The position numbers and the translations under genes were made by a program. 31,795 bases of DNA from the IMG/VR virus record IMGVR_UViG_3300025889_000563, positions 1 to 31,795 of that record; one strand, written 5' to 3'. Under the pieces are notes generated by a model that did not search any database, was not told where the DNA came from, and was given only the letters and a program-made list of their open reading frames with translations. Below, one piece after another: positions 6,981 through 16,589 of this stretch (the first letter of the stretch is position 1; each line of letters opens with the position of its first letter). This DNA is from a virus.

Positions 6981-8576
6981 ATGAGATTTAGAGATGCTGC
7001 TCGTATGGCTTTAAGCATAAGGGGTGGCTTTAATGCTAGTAAAATGCCGAAGCCAGAAACTAATGCGGAGAAGAGTAGTTATTATAATTACGGGCAACGT
7101 CTAGACCCCGACCACCCCATTTTCGACAAAGAGTTATTTGAAAGATATTTATTTTTAGTTGGTGGTGAAAGGCGTAAAAAGGCATTAGTAGATTTTGCAA
7201 AATACTTACAGAAAAACTATGGCGAAGCTCCTGAATTTTTCGAAGAGATTAATAAATTAAAATTAGGAGAATCTACAATTGGAGAAACCATTCCTCTAAA
7301 CGAAGATGCGGGGAATTGGATTAAAACTAATATGGAAACGCTTTACAAAGATTGGGTAGAAACTTCTTCGGATACTTTTTACACAGTGTTAGCGTATTTT
7401 ATCGGTTCTAAAATCCCGATTTCCTTCGCAAGTGTGAGCGATGAACTCAAGGCGCAGGGTAGGGAAAAAATTAATTTTACTGAAATTAAAAACGGAGAAT
7501 TTTCTATCTTGGGTAAAATGGAGAATATTTGGAATAAAGCGCATCCAAAGCCTGCTTCGACTATTAAACTTAGAACCGTCCGTCGCACTTCATTTTTATC
7601 TTGGGATAACAAGAAGATTAACAATTTCTTAAAATTGTTACAGGACGTTGTTCGTATTGAGGGTAAAAGAAAATCACTACCATTGGTAACCTATTTCGAC
7701 GACATGAGTAACGACGCTATGAAAAGGTCTGTATTGAAAGCCATTCTAAGAGTAGACGACGACCTTTACCAAACCTTTTTCCGATTCACAACACCGCAGC
7801 AATATCATTCCGCAGGCGGGGCTTCATTTGGAAGAGGACAGTCTTATAGAATTAGAGACTTCGCTCACTATTTTATAGACAACCTCGACAAGTTCAACCA
7901 ATTCAAAACCGATGTAGGCTCTTACGTTTTAGGAGAGGATTTGGGAGAGATTGGAAACTACCCCGACGCTAACCCCGTTAGGAAAGAAGAGATTTATGAC
8001 GCGGTTGTGGACGTTTTAAGAGATGGGGAAGACCGCACCTTACAAGCAGAATTGCAAAAATTTACAGATGAGACTAAAACGACTATTGAGGGGGATGCTA
8101 GCTTTTTCCTCAATTTTGTCTTTAAGTTAGTAGAACAGGATATGGGTTTAGAAGACCTAAAGGTGGTTAAATATAATCCGGGAGTGGCGAAAGATGGTTT
8201 TACGGGAATGATAAATCTTATTGGTTTCCTTAACTCCTTCGACGTTGATATTACACCTATTCTTCAGCCTATGGAAGAGGCTATTGATTACATCGAAAGA
8301 CAGATAGAGAGGGCTAAAAGTAGAGGGGTAGAAGACCTTATGGAATTTGTAATAAATAGAGTAGTCACGTTAGGAAAATTCACCGACTTAGGTAATGAAA
8401 TTTCAGACGCTCTTGAGAAAGGTTTTGCTGATAGTAGAAGAGGTATTATTTCAAACATCAACGAGTTATTCTCAGGGATAAGTTTAAATGCATTACAAAC
8501 CATAGGACCATACATCGCCATTAATGGTAAGCCCCCAATTAATTTCTTAAGGAGCCTTGATTTACTGGAGGAATGA
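6981..8576 (+). CDS. Unknown 531-aa protein
   Basis: Start ATG 6981 follows GAGGCGG. The protein is mostly helical, acidic, and without cysteine clusters or membrane segments. It has no signature that I can assign. Basic N-terminus (MRFRDAARMALSIRGG). The middle contains Phe/Tyr-rich stretches (TFFRFTTPQQYHSAGGASFG). It is followed immediately by an even larger unrecognised protein with similar helical, acidic character, and both precede the terminase. They are candidates for virion structural proteins, such as tail or internal core, but that is context only. Confidence 0.72.
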   Translation: MRFRDAARMALSIRGGFNASKMPKPETNAEKSSYYNYGQRLDPDHPIFDKELFERYLFLVGGERRKKALVDFAKYLQKNYGEAPEFFEEINKLKLGESTIGETIPLNEDAGNWIKTNMETLYKDWVETSSDTFYTVLAYFIGSKIPISFASVSDELKAQGREKINFTEIKNGEFSILGKMENIWNKAHPKPASTIKLRTVRRTSFLSWDNKKINNFLKLLQDVVRIEGKRKSLPLVTYFDDMSNDAMKRSVLKAILRVDDDLYQTFFRFTTPQQYHSAGGASFGRGQSYRIRDFAHYFIDNLDKFNQFKTDVGSYVLGEDLGEIGNYPDANPVRKEEIYDAVVDVLRDGEDRTLQAELQKFTDETKTTIEGDASFFLNFVFKLVEQDMGLEDLKVVKYNPGVAKDGFTGMINLIGFLNSFDVDITPILQPMEEAIDYIERQIERAKSRGVEDLMEFVINRVVTLGKFTDLGNEISDALEKGFADSRRGIISNINELFSGISLNALQTIGPYIAINGKPPINFLRSLDLLEE

Positions 8577-8578
8577 AT

Positions 8579-10921
8579 ATGATTATCAAAAAAGAATACG
8601 ATGAGGAAGATATTGCAGACATTTTAGTTTTGGCCGCAACAGGGAGTATGTCTTCTTTTAACGCTATATCTGAAGAAATAGAAGAATATAAGGAACCAGC
8701 AGTTGTATATTTTATCGCATCTAAACTTCCCCATATCTACTCCGAAGGCACAAGAATTTATCAAACCAAAACAGGAGCACCTGAAGAGTTGGCAGACTTA
8801 GATAGAATCGTTGAAAGACTTACTGACCTTTTAGTTGATATTCCTGATAAAGTTAGTTTTAGAGCACCTCATACTGAAGAGGATGTTGAGAAGTATAAAA
8901 AAGCGGTGGACAGATTTACAAGTTATTTGGACCCTGAAATTACTAAGGTATTGAATGATATCTACACTCGATTAAAGGAGGCGATGGGTTCTCAAGAATT
9001 ACAAGAAGCGGCCCCTCAAGTAGACGTGGGTGCTATCTTAAGAACGATGCGATATTATGACTCTAAATCTGACGATGATAGAAGACAGATTTATGAATAT
9101 TGGGAAACTCTCAATGGTGATTTTACTACCCTTCATGGTGATTCTGAAATTTTAGCATTATTAGGGGGGTTAGGTTCTCAGACAGTAAAGGTTGAGCCTG
9201 AGTTAGCAAAAAGTCTTATGTCCCTTAATGGGATGAGATTGCCAAATTACATTATAGAAATCCCCGCACTTGATGTTTTTCAATACCGCGATGATGTAGT
9301 AGCCGAGGCGATTGTAAATAAGTTATTCACAAGAGAGGAGTTTTCTCGCAATTTAGCCGCCGTTAAGGGACGGACGGCAAGCATGGGTGGCTATCTAATG
9401 GAAGAAGGTCAAGAGGGGGATATTGAAGAAGAGGTTTTTGATATTAACATTGAAGATGCTGAAGAGTATTTAAGAAAGGTTAATGAGATTAAAGATGTAG
9501 ACCCCATTCTTGCCCTTGAAAAAATTCACGACGATAATTCATTTATAGTAAACGATAATATTCGTAACAGTTTAGAAAAAATTTCTCAATCGCTTATGCA
9601 ATCAGAAGATATCTCATATATTCGTGATTTGTATGAAGTCATTATGGAAGAATTGGATAACAATGTAGCGTCTATGCAACAGGATATTATTTATAGAGAT
9701 GTTTATTATCTCCCAATAATGGATGATAATAAAAATAAAGGTGTTTTGAATTTATTAATTAAATCACTTGATTATAACTTTATCAATATCACTGTTAGTC
9801 ATAATGCAGAAGAGGGGGAAGTTACCTTAGACTACGAAGAGGACAGTGAAAAGGGTCTTACTTATAATCAGGTAGTCGCAAAAATTAACAATGATGCTAA
9901 TGAGTTATTTAGTGTATTGAGTGAACTTTCCTCTTCAGTAAAAATGTCGCCGTATTACAGCGGTCTTGGAGATGTTACCGAAGGTGGCATCACACCCCCT
10001 CAAGGTGGTAAGCCCCCATCAATGGATAAGTTTTTCTCTGAACTTACTCTTATGTCTTTTATTAAAAGATATTATTTTAACTCGCTACAATACCGCTATC
10101 TCTATGGGCGTGACCTCCCACAATTTGCAGAAAAGTCCACATATAGAACTTTAGAACAGTCTATTAGATATCAAGGGGGTAGGTTCTACGAAGGCATGGT
10201 TGATAATCTAACTAAGAATCCTAAATTTTTGGACAGTGGTTCGATTGATTCTCTTATTGGGTTCTTCAAAACAGTGAATAAAATGTCCACTCAAACTAAT
10301 GAACAAATTATTTCTAGTTTTGAAAGAGTTCACCTAGCACTTTCTAAAATGATTATTCTAGCCCGTGGCCCCCCATCTGAGAGTAGGAAGATGAACCAAG
10401 ATATGAGAAATTTCTTCGGCATTCTACTCAAGTCACAATTAGGTGAAGCGGGGGGGAATAAGATGTTCTTAGGGAGGCCGCTTAGGTCATACAACACCGT
10501 GCCTACTGATAACGTGGTGCGTGAATTACTCGAAGACCTAATTGCCTTACTAAAGGATGAGGATTTTGTAAAATACGCTCGTAGGCATAACCTTTCGAAG
10601 ATTGATAAACTAATCAGCGCAATTAAGCGTTCTGCTGTTTATGAAGATGGTATTAAAAAATCACTCTCAGCGTATTATCTAGATGCGTTGGACACATTAA
10701 GGCAGATTAGAGATATGCCCGTTTACAAGGCTTACTTAGATGTAGCAGATGTGGAAGATGTAGAAATGGTAATTGATATTATTAAGCAAGAAGACAATGT
10801 GGACCTATTTATGGTAGACATTGAAAAGATGATTGAAAGTGAAAGTTCATTCGACACGATTGCTAAATCTCACGGCGTTAACCCACTAGTGGTTTATAAG
10901 GTAAAGGGGTTGTTTAGATGA
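8579..10921 (+). CDS. Unknown 780-aa helical protein
   Basis: GGAGG at 8567-8571 gives a 7-base spacer to ATG 8579 but only one base to ATG 8573, so the protein starts MIIKKEYDEEDI. It is long, acidic and largely helical. It has a beta-like patch around residues 390-420 (DYNFINITVSHNAEEGEVTL) and a Gly/Pro-rich linker near residue 467 (GGITPPQGGKPPS). The C-terminus has an HTH-like ending (SFDTIAKSHGVNPLVVYKVK). I recognise no family. Size and position suggest a virion or core protein. It overlaps the next gene by ATGA. Confidence 0.72.
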   Translation: MIIKKEYDEEDIADILVLAATGSMSSFNAISEEIEEYKEPAVVYFIASKLPHIYSEGTRIYQTKTGAPEELADLDRIVERLTDLLVDIPDKVSFRAPHTEEDVEKYKKAVDRFTSYLDPEITKVLNDIYTRLKEAMGSQELQEAAPQVDVGAILRTMRYYDSKSDDDRRQIYEYWETLNGDFTTLHGDSEILALLGGLGSQTVKVEPELAKSLMSLNGMRLPNYIIEIPALDVFQYRDDVVAEAIVNKLFTREEFSRNLAAVKGRTASMGGYLMEEGQEGDIEEEVFDINIEDAEEYLRKVNEIKDVDPILALEKIHDDNSFIVNDNIRNSLEKISQSLMQSEDISYIRDLYEVIMEELDNNVASMQQDIIYRDVYYLPIMDDNKNKGVLNLLIKSLDYNFINITVSHNAEEGEVTLDYEEDSEKGLTYNQVVAKINNDANELFSVLSELSSSVKMSPYYSGLGDVTEGGITPPQGGKPPSMDKFFSELTLMSFIKRYYFNSLQYRYLYGRDLPQFAEKSTYRTLEQSIRYQGGRFYEGMVDNLTKNPKFLDSGSIDSLIGFFKTVNKMSTQTNEQIISSFERVHLALSKMIILARGPPSESRKMNQDMRNFFGILLKSQLGEAGGNKMFLGRPLRSYNTVPTDNVVRELLEDLIALLKDEDFVKYARRHNLSKIDKLISAIKRSAVYEDGIKKSLSAYYLDALDTLRQIRDMPVYKAYLDVADVEDVEMVIDIIKQEDNVDLFMVDIEKMIESESSFDTIAKSHGVNPLVVYKVKGLFR

Positions 10922-12231
10922 AGAAAGAATTGGGTTACGATGCTTCGGGGAAGCAGACAAATTATCTTCCGATTAGAACTGATGATGAAGGTAGGCCAAT
11001 TAATCCGGATATTCAAATTTCTTCTAAGATTTATTCTGAAGAAGAAATGTTAAAAGAGTTTAGAAAAGTTAATCCTAGTAGAAAACAAAGAAAAGATATG
11101 GAATTTTTTCCAGACCTCACAAGAGTTAACGCTGATGGGTATTTTATTGCATTCGACCATAATAACCCATTAGGAGGGGAACCTCTCCCCGTTGGTCGCG
11201 TGGGGTGGAAATTTTTTAATAAACACGGTATTTATTTAACTGTGGGTATTAAAGTTATCCCTATGTATAGAGGTATGGGTATAGCAGAAAAACTTTGGAA
11301 ATTAAGAGATGAGAAGGTCTTTGCCAATAAACCCGCATTTGGATTTGCTAGTAATTTTCAAGAAGGGTGGGTAAATTTTATTAAAAGACAGGGTTGGGAA
11401 GTAGACCCACCAGTTTCTACTCTTCCTAAGAGTGTAGTGGCCGAGGCAGAAAAAACGCTTACGGACCCCGAAAGACCGAGAAGAATGATTACTCTTAATT
11501 TACCTGAAGATATGGCTATGCAAAAAGCCTGGAAAATTATCAAAGCACCATATAGAATTCCCGTAGATTATACTGAATTAGACGAAGATGGAAAGGATAC
11601 ATATTATGAAATGGTGAATAATTTAATGGGTGATTTTTCACTTACTGATGAAGATATTAATAGAATAATTTTTAATTCACCTTGGCTTAGTCATTTGAAA
11701 CCTAAAACTACAAATAGAAAATTAAACAAATTTTTTCAAGGAGCACAAAAGGGCGACCCAAATACGGGCTATTGGACACCGAATATTAAAGAAGCGGTAG
11801 TTTATGCCTTATTAGGCAGTGATACTAGTGGGGAATATGGTGGCGTAAGAGATGTTGGAAAACCTGAAATTAGACAAGCTGATAGGACAGATGAAATGGT
11901 TGACCTTACACCTGATACAGAATTTTTACCTAATGGTTTTTTTGAAGCTAAAAATAAAAAACAGTTATTACAACAAATGAGAGATAAGACTGATACAACT
12001 TCTACTGGCGCTCTTCGAATACATACGGATAAAAATTTACCATACAAAACTTTACCTGATTATCGAATGAAGGATTTTATTTTAGAATTTAAAAAGGAAT
12101 TAGAAGATGGGAAAGATGGTATTTATACACAATTTGCCCAAACTTCTATGGGTGGTATTGAAAATGAAGATAAGCAATTTTATATTGATTACTTAAATGG
12201 GGTTTTAGAGAAATACTTCGGTGGTGCTTAA
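10918..12231 (+). CDS. GNAT acetyltransferase-like protein with possible ADP-ribosyltransferase-like C-terminus
   Basis: A 437-aa protein. Residues about 65-165 show the GNAT fold: strands YFIAFDHNN and PVGRVGWKF, then motif A at 107-125 (LTVGIKVIPMYRGMGIAEKL) with the acetyl-CoA loop R-G-M-G-I-A, and FIKRQGWEVD as the closing motif. Residues about 266-300 (FFQGAQKGDPNTGYWTPNIK followed by EAVVYALLG) resemble the G-x-Y-W-T/S-P-N...A..YA segment of some ADP-ribosyltransferase-like enzymes, but that is weak. The gene is AT-rich compared with the terminase that follows. If delivered with the genome, such an enzyme would modify host targets; that is inference. Confidence 0.68.
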   Translation: MKKELGYDASGKQTNYLPIRTDDEGRPINPDIQISSKIYSEEEMLKEFRKVNPSRKQRKDMEFFPDLTRVNADGYFIAFDHNNPLGGEPLPVGRVGWKFFNKHGIYLTVGIKVIPMYRGMGIAEKLWKLRDEKVFANKPAFGFASNFQEGWVNFIKRQGWEVDPPVSTLPKSVVAEAEKTLTDPERPRRMITLNLPEDMAMQKAWKIIKAPYRIPVDYTELDEDGKDTYYEMVNNLMGDFSLTDEDINRIIFNSPWLSHLKPKTTNRKLNKFFQGAQKGDPNTGYWTPNIKEAVVYALLGSDTSGEYGGVRDVGKPEIRQADRTDEMVDLTPDTEFLPNGFFEAKNKKQLLQQMRDKTDTTSTGALRIHTDKNLPYKTLPDYRMKDFILEFKKELEDGKDGIYTQFAQTSMGGIENEDKQFYIDYLNGVLEKYFGGA

Positions 12232-12233
12232 TA

Positions 12234-13673
12234 ATGGACCTTCTAACTGAAATGGACATGGCTGCCTCAAAGGGCAACTTTGAATATTTCTTCACCAAAG
12301 TTCTCGGCTACGAGATGGCCCCTTTTCACCGTGAGTGGCTTCAACGTGTTGAAGACACAAAACGCACCGTTACCATTTGTTCCCGCGACCACGGTAAATC
12401 AGTCTTCTTTCACTCTTGGTGTGTCTATCAACTTATTTTTCAAGAACCCCCATATCAGATGCTATACATTTCTTCTAACCAAAAACAGACAATGGTTCAC
12501 ATGAAAGACATTGACCGTATGTTCACTAACATTCCCGCATTGAGAAAATACAAACCTAAGAGTGGGTGGGCGGTTGGCTACATGACCCTCACTAATGGAA
12601 ACTCAATCATTGAACGTTCCGTAGGCTCACAGATTCGCGGTCTTCACCCTGATGAAATCATTGTGGACGACCCTATGAAGGAGTTCTCAGTAGCGGCTAT
12701 TCAGCGCGTTTCAGATTGGTTTTGGGGAGATATGGTTCCGACCCTTCACCACACCTCTTCTCTCCGCATGATTGGAACCCCCTTCACCTATACGGACATA
12801 TTTGCAGAATTAGAGGATAACGAGGAATATGACGTAAAACGCTACCCCGCTATCAATCAAACAGGGGAAGCACTTTGGCCCTCGCGGTGGGACATTGAAT
12901 CACTTGAACGCCGTAAGCGTGAAATCGGTTCTTCAAAATTTACCCGTGAATACTTATGCATCCCCATCTCATCCAACACAATGTTGTTTCAAAAGGAATT
13001 TATTGATGCTGCAAAAGACCGCTCTATTACCGGCAAATATACAGGAAACAACGAAGCGTATAAATACTACATAGGCTATGACCCATCATTAAGTCAAGAT
13101 GGTGACTATACGGTGATGATTGTATTAGAAGTTGATGAAGATATGAATAAAACTGTGGTCGCTATGATGAGAGAAAAGAGTCTTGACTTCCGTGGACACA
13201 TTAACCGCATTACAGACCTTTGCCATCGCTTCAAACCTGAAGCAGTTATGATTGAAACCAACACTTTTGCAAAATCATTTGCTATGGAACTACGAGATAT
13301 TTCAGACTTCCCAATTAAGGAATTTACAATGTCTAGGAGAAAGAAGGAGGAAATTATCTTGAACCTACAAATGAACCTTGAGAATGGAAAGATTAAATTT
13401 CCATATAAAGACGACAATTCACGGCAGATGAGTAATGCTATCATCGGAGAATTGGAGGCATTCGGCATTTCTTCTTCCGGTCGAATTGAAGGTCTAGGAG
13501 CGCACGATGATGCAGTTATCGCCCTCGCATTATCCAATCACGCCACAAAGTCTTTTAACGATGCCTTCGTTGATATTGATAGTGAAGGTTTATTCGGCAA
13601 CGTCATAAATCCTCAACAGGAAATATTGAGTCAAAATAACTTTGGAGGTGGAATCTATGGAATTAATCTATAA
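12234..13673 (+). CDS. terL: Terminase large subunit
   Basis: A 479-aa DNA-packaging motor of normal size. The ATPase domain has Walker A C-S-R-D-H-G-K-S at 49-56, Walker B EIIVDDP with Asp145-Asp146, and a coupling motif MIGTPFT at 179-185. The RNase H-like nuclease domain has Asp283 (YIGYDPS), Glu341 (VMIETN) and His424-Asp425-Asp426 (GAHDDAVIA). The start lies 3 bases after the preceding gene. It translocates the genome through the portal into the prohead and cuts it. Codon use is markedly more C-ending than in the flanking accessory genes. The gene end overlaps the following gene by 17 bases. Confidence 0.95.
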   Translation: MDLLTEMDMAASKGNFEYFFTKVLGYEMAPFHREWLQRVEDTKRTVTICSRDHGKSVFFHSWCVYQLIFQEPPYQMLYISSNQKQTMVHMKDIDRMFTNIPALRKYKPKSGWAVGYMTLTNGNSIIERSVGSQIRGLHPDEIIVDDPMKEFSVAAIQRVSDWFWGDMVPTLHHTSSLRMIGTPFTYTDIFAELEDNEEYDVKRYPAINQTGEALWPSRWDIESLERRKREIGSSKFTREYLCIPISSNTMLFQKEFIDAAKDRSITGKYTGNNEAYKYYIGYDPSLSQDGDYTVMIVLEVDEDMNKTVVAMMREKSLDFRGHINRITDLCHRFKPEAVMIETNTFAKSFAMELRDISDFPIKEFTMSRRKKEEIILNLQMNLENGKIKFPYKDDNSRQMSNAIIGELEAFGISSSGRIEGLGAHDDAVIALALSNHATKSFNDAFVDIDSEGLFGNVINPQQEILSQNNFGGGIYGINL

Positions 13674-15027
13674 GGAGGAAGAAATTGATACGGAAGAACT
13701 GCGCCGAGTATTGGATGAACTTGACCGTGAGGAAGAAGAGTCTGATAAAAAGCGCGAAGAGGTTCAAAATCTCGTTGGAAAATCTTGGATTAACTACCGC
13801 CCCTTTAACGAATGGGACGTTGTGAAAGAAATCTCTAACGTATACGGCATCAATCTAACTGAGGCTCAGGAGTATATTTCTAAAATGCCCGATGAACCTC
13901 TCATTGAGGGTAAACCAATTCCTGATATTGTAAAGGACCTTCGTAGCATTCGCCGCAGTTTGAAGGGTAATGCTAAACTAAAGATGAACAATACAATAGA
14001 CCACCTTATCAAAGCCTATGGTGTCCACCTAGATTCATGCATTGATAACATCTATTGGCTCTCTCCCTATAAACCTGCGGTGAAACTTCTCACACCTAAC
14101 TTGGATAAACTGCGTAAACTACAATATATCAAAGATGGAGAAACGAGGCAGGAGATTATCAAACATTTGATTAACATGTGGGATTGTGATTTACAAAAAA
14201 GGGAGATGGATTATGGTAAGGACTACTCCACAATGAGCAATTCGTTCAAGGACTCTAAAGCCACTATCCGCGCTATTCTAAAGGATATTCAACATCAGTC
14301 TATTAGACCTAGCCGGAGAGATAAACTTGATGATGTGTTAATTAAATCTATTTGCGATAACCCCGGAATTACAAGTAATCATCTCCATTCGATTCTCCCC
14401 CCCTCATATAAAAAATCTACTTCTCCACAAACAATTGCAAAGATGTTAAAACGTCTTCACATTACAAATGTTAGTGGAGAATATTACCTTCTCAGTAATG
14501 AAATTAAAAAGGACCTATTCTCATACATCGCAGGCTTCATTGATTCTGATGGCTATATCACAATGGATTCTTCATTCTCCCCCCGCGTGGGAATGGTAGC
14601 CACGGGAAATCGTGGAAAGGCATTCTTTACCGAATTGGAGAAAGAACTCAACATAGGTCGCCTACACTTAGACCAAAAAGTTGGGGAAAACTCTCGCAGC
14701 CAACATCGGTTGAATTTCTACTCGCAGGATGATATTACTAAACTTTTAGATAAATGTCTCCCACATATTCGCATGAAGAAAACTCAGGGTAAATTACTTC
14801 AAGAGGCTATTAGAATTAAGAAGCATTATAGAAAAGAACCGTGGGCTAAGGAGCGTATTGAACAAATTTTTAAACTTATTAAATGGGAAAATTGGAAAGA
14901 TTCTAGAAACCAAGGAACGGCTGAATTCGAAAAGTATAATATCCATGAAGAAGATATTGCTAAATACAAACAGGAGTCTAAATGGGACTTGATGAATGAG
15001 TTAGACTCTATTGCTAAGGAGGAATGA
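13657..15027 (+). CDS. LAGLIDADG endonuclease-like protein with winged helix
   Basis: ATG 13657 (MELIYKEEEIDTEELRR) has GGAGGTG 6 bases upstream; an in-frame TTG at 13642 is less likely. The 456-aa protein has a helical N-terminus, a winged-helix-like segment around residues 225-285 (LIKSICDNPGITSNHL and SPQTIAKMLKRLHI), then one LAGLIDADG motif at about 286-298 (SYIAGFIDSDGYI). The acidic residue of the motif is present. Single-motif enzymes act as dimers. It sits freestanding between terminase and portal, and I see no intein or intron boundary in either neighbour. It may be a homing endonuclease, or a domesticated one used in packaging. Confidence 0.8.
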   Translation: MELIYKEEEIDTEELRRVLDELDREEEESDKKREEVQNLVGKSWINYRPFNEWDVVKEISNVYGINLTEAQEYISKMPDEPLIEGKPIPDIVKDLRSIRRSLKGNAKLKMNNTIDHLIKAYGVHLDSCIDNIYWLSPYKPAVKLLTPNLDKLRKLQYIKDGETRQEIIKHLINMWDCDLQKREMDYGKDYSTMSNSFKDSKATIRAILKDIQHQSIRPSRRDKLDDVLIKSICDNPGITSNHLHSILPPSYKKSTSPQTIAKMLKRLHITNVSGEYYLLSNEIKKDLFSYIAGFIDSDGYITMDSSFSPRVGMVATGNRGKAFFTELEKELNIGRLHLDQKVGENSRSQHRLNFYSQDDITKLLDKCLPHIRMKKTQGKLLQEAIRIKKHYRKEPWAKERIEQIFKLIKWENWKDSRNQGTAEFEKYNIHEEDIAKYKQESKWDLMNELDSIAKEE

Positions 15028-15029
15028 AA

Positions 15030-16589
15030 ATGGGATTACGAGATAACATTAGAACATTAGTTAGACGCAGAACTCCTACTCCTAAAGAACCTGAGATTTT
15101 CAATATGGGTATTCAAGAAAGAAAATTACCACACCACTATGCGGGAAAATATCTTTATGAAACTGCCCGCAATTCTACTATCGTCCGCACTTGTTTAGTG
15201 CAATTAAAGATTGAGGTATTCCGCCGTGGCTACGAATGGAAAAGAGCCTTCGAACTTAAGTGTAATGATTGTGGGTATGAACATCAACGCGAGGTTGAGC
15301 ATTGCTATTCCTGCTATTCGAAAAATATGCGAAGACCTGACTTTAACCAAAAACTCTACGCTGAAAACTTTTTTAACAACTACGTTAATGAGGCTAATCA
15401 GTTATTTATAGACATTCTTAGAGAAATGGAAACCGACTTAAACGTTATTGATGATGCTTTTTTGGTAATGGTTAAAGATTATTATTTAGATAATAATGGG
15501 AAAATTGTCTTATCTAGAATAAATGAAATTTATCGCGCTGACCCTACTACAATGTATATTGAAACGGACGAAGACGGCGACCGTGGGCATAGCCGCTATA
15601 TCTGTGTGACTCATCGTGATTTTATTTCTGAGGATAAATACGATAAGTGTGGTGTTTGTAATGCGTGTCTTTATCCTGTAGAATTTTGTAACAAAACTAT
15701 GCAGGGTGAAGAACAGTATTTTATCCAAGGTGAAGTTATTCACATTAGTAAATATTCTCCTTCTCGCCTCTACGGACACCCACCCGTTCTTACCTTATGG
15801 AACCACATTTTTACACTCTCCGCTATGGAGCAATATATTAGCACATCTTATACAAAGGCGAGGACACCGCGCGGTATTCTAGCCGTGCAGACTAATAACA
15901 TGGAATCTTTAGTTAAGTATTGGAAGGGCGTGAAGGAGAAACTAGAACGCGACCCGCATTATATTCCCATTATGGGTATTGAATCTGAAAGTGGTTCCGG
16001 TGGTAGTGTTCAATGGGTTCCCTTTATGAACACGTTGAAAGAGATGGACTATATTGCTGTAAAGGATGATTTGCGAAAACGTATTGGTGGTTTTTACGGA
16101 GTAAGTGATGTTTTTCAAGGAGATACAACCACCTCCGGTGGTATGAATAACGAGGGTATGCAGATTCTTGTAACTAACCGAGCGGTGGAAATGGCTCAAG
16201 CGGTGTATAATAGACACCTATTTCCTTATCTTATGAAACAATTTGGGATTAGTGATTGGAAAATAATGCTCTTACGTTCTGAAGAAGAAGACCAAACTGC
16301 ACATCTACGTCGCCGCGAGATTGAAATTAACTTGGCTATTCAGATGAAAAACTTGGGCTTTGAAGTTGATATGAATGAAGAGGGGGATTTCGTGTTTAAG
16401 AAATACCCATCTAAGGACGTTATTGACGTAGACGTAGACGATGGACCTAAATTAGAAACAGACCCATATGCGGGAACAAATATTGACGCTTCACAATTAG
16501 GACAATTGCAAGAACAGGCTCTAATGTCGGGGCAAACAAAGGCACAGGTAGCGGGAGAGATGCCGGGAAAAGAAATAAGCCCCGCATGA
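15030..16589 (+). CDS. Portal protein with zinc-binding insertions
   Basis: AAGGAGG at 15016-15022 is spaced 7 bases from ATG 15030 and only one from ATG 15024, so I start at MGLRDNIRTL (519 aa). The portal assignment rests on position after the terminase, length, and the core segments GEVIHISKYSPSRLYGHPPV and the helical clip/stem region around IAVKDDLRKRIGGFYGVSDV. Two Cys clusters are unusual: C78/C81/C92/C95 (a CxxC-x10-CxxC zinc ribbon) and C192/H195/C207/C210/C213. The C-terminus is Gln-rich and probably disordered. It forms the dodecameric DNA channel at the head vertex. Confidence 0.86.
   Translation: MGLRDNIRTLVRRRTPTPKEPEIFNMGIQERKLPHHYAGKYLYETARNSTIVRTCLVQLKIEVFRRGYEWKRAFELKCNDCGYEHQREVEHCYSCYSKNMRRPDFNQKLYAENFFNNYVNEANQLFIDILREMETDLNVIDDAFLVMVKDYYLDNNGKIVLSRINEIYRADPTTMYIETDEDGDRGHSRYICVTHRDFISEDKYDKCGVCNACLYPVEFCNKTMQGEEQYFIQGEVIHISKYSPSRLYGHPPVLTLWNHIFTLSAMEQYISTSYTKARTPRGILAVQTNNMESLVKYWKGVKEKLERDPHYIPIMGIESESGSGGSVQWVPFMNTLKEMDYIAVKDDLRKRIGGFYGVSDVFQGDTTTSGGMNNEGMQILVTNRAVEMAQAVYNRHLFPYLMKQFGISDWKIMLLRSEEEDQTAHLRRREIEINLAIQMKNLGFEVDMNEEGDFVFKKYPSKDVIDVDVDDGPKLETDPYAGTNIDASQLGQLQEQALMSGQTKAQVAGEMPGKEISPA

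Noticed and set aside
12178-12185. TTTATATT about 50 bases upstream of the terminase start, as a possible promoter
   Set aside because: It lies inside coding sequence of the AT-rich preceding gene (codons for F-Y-I), where such strings are common, and there is no gap between the genes.
13106-13537. A 143-codon frame on the minus strand inside the terminase
   Set aside because: It lies opposite the nuclease domain with its conserved residues; no ribosome binding site, and no other gene in the window is on the minus strand.
13642-13657. TTG 13642 as start of the LAGLIDADG gene
   Set aside because: GGAGGTG at 13644-13650 overlaps that start and points to ATG 13657.
12234-15027. An intein or intron in terminase associated with the LAGLIDADG motif
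   Set aside because: The terminase is uninterrupted with all motifs in order, and no intein splice motifs (N-terminal Cys/Ser block, C-terminal HN) flank the LAGLIDADG region.
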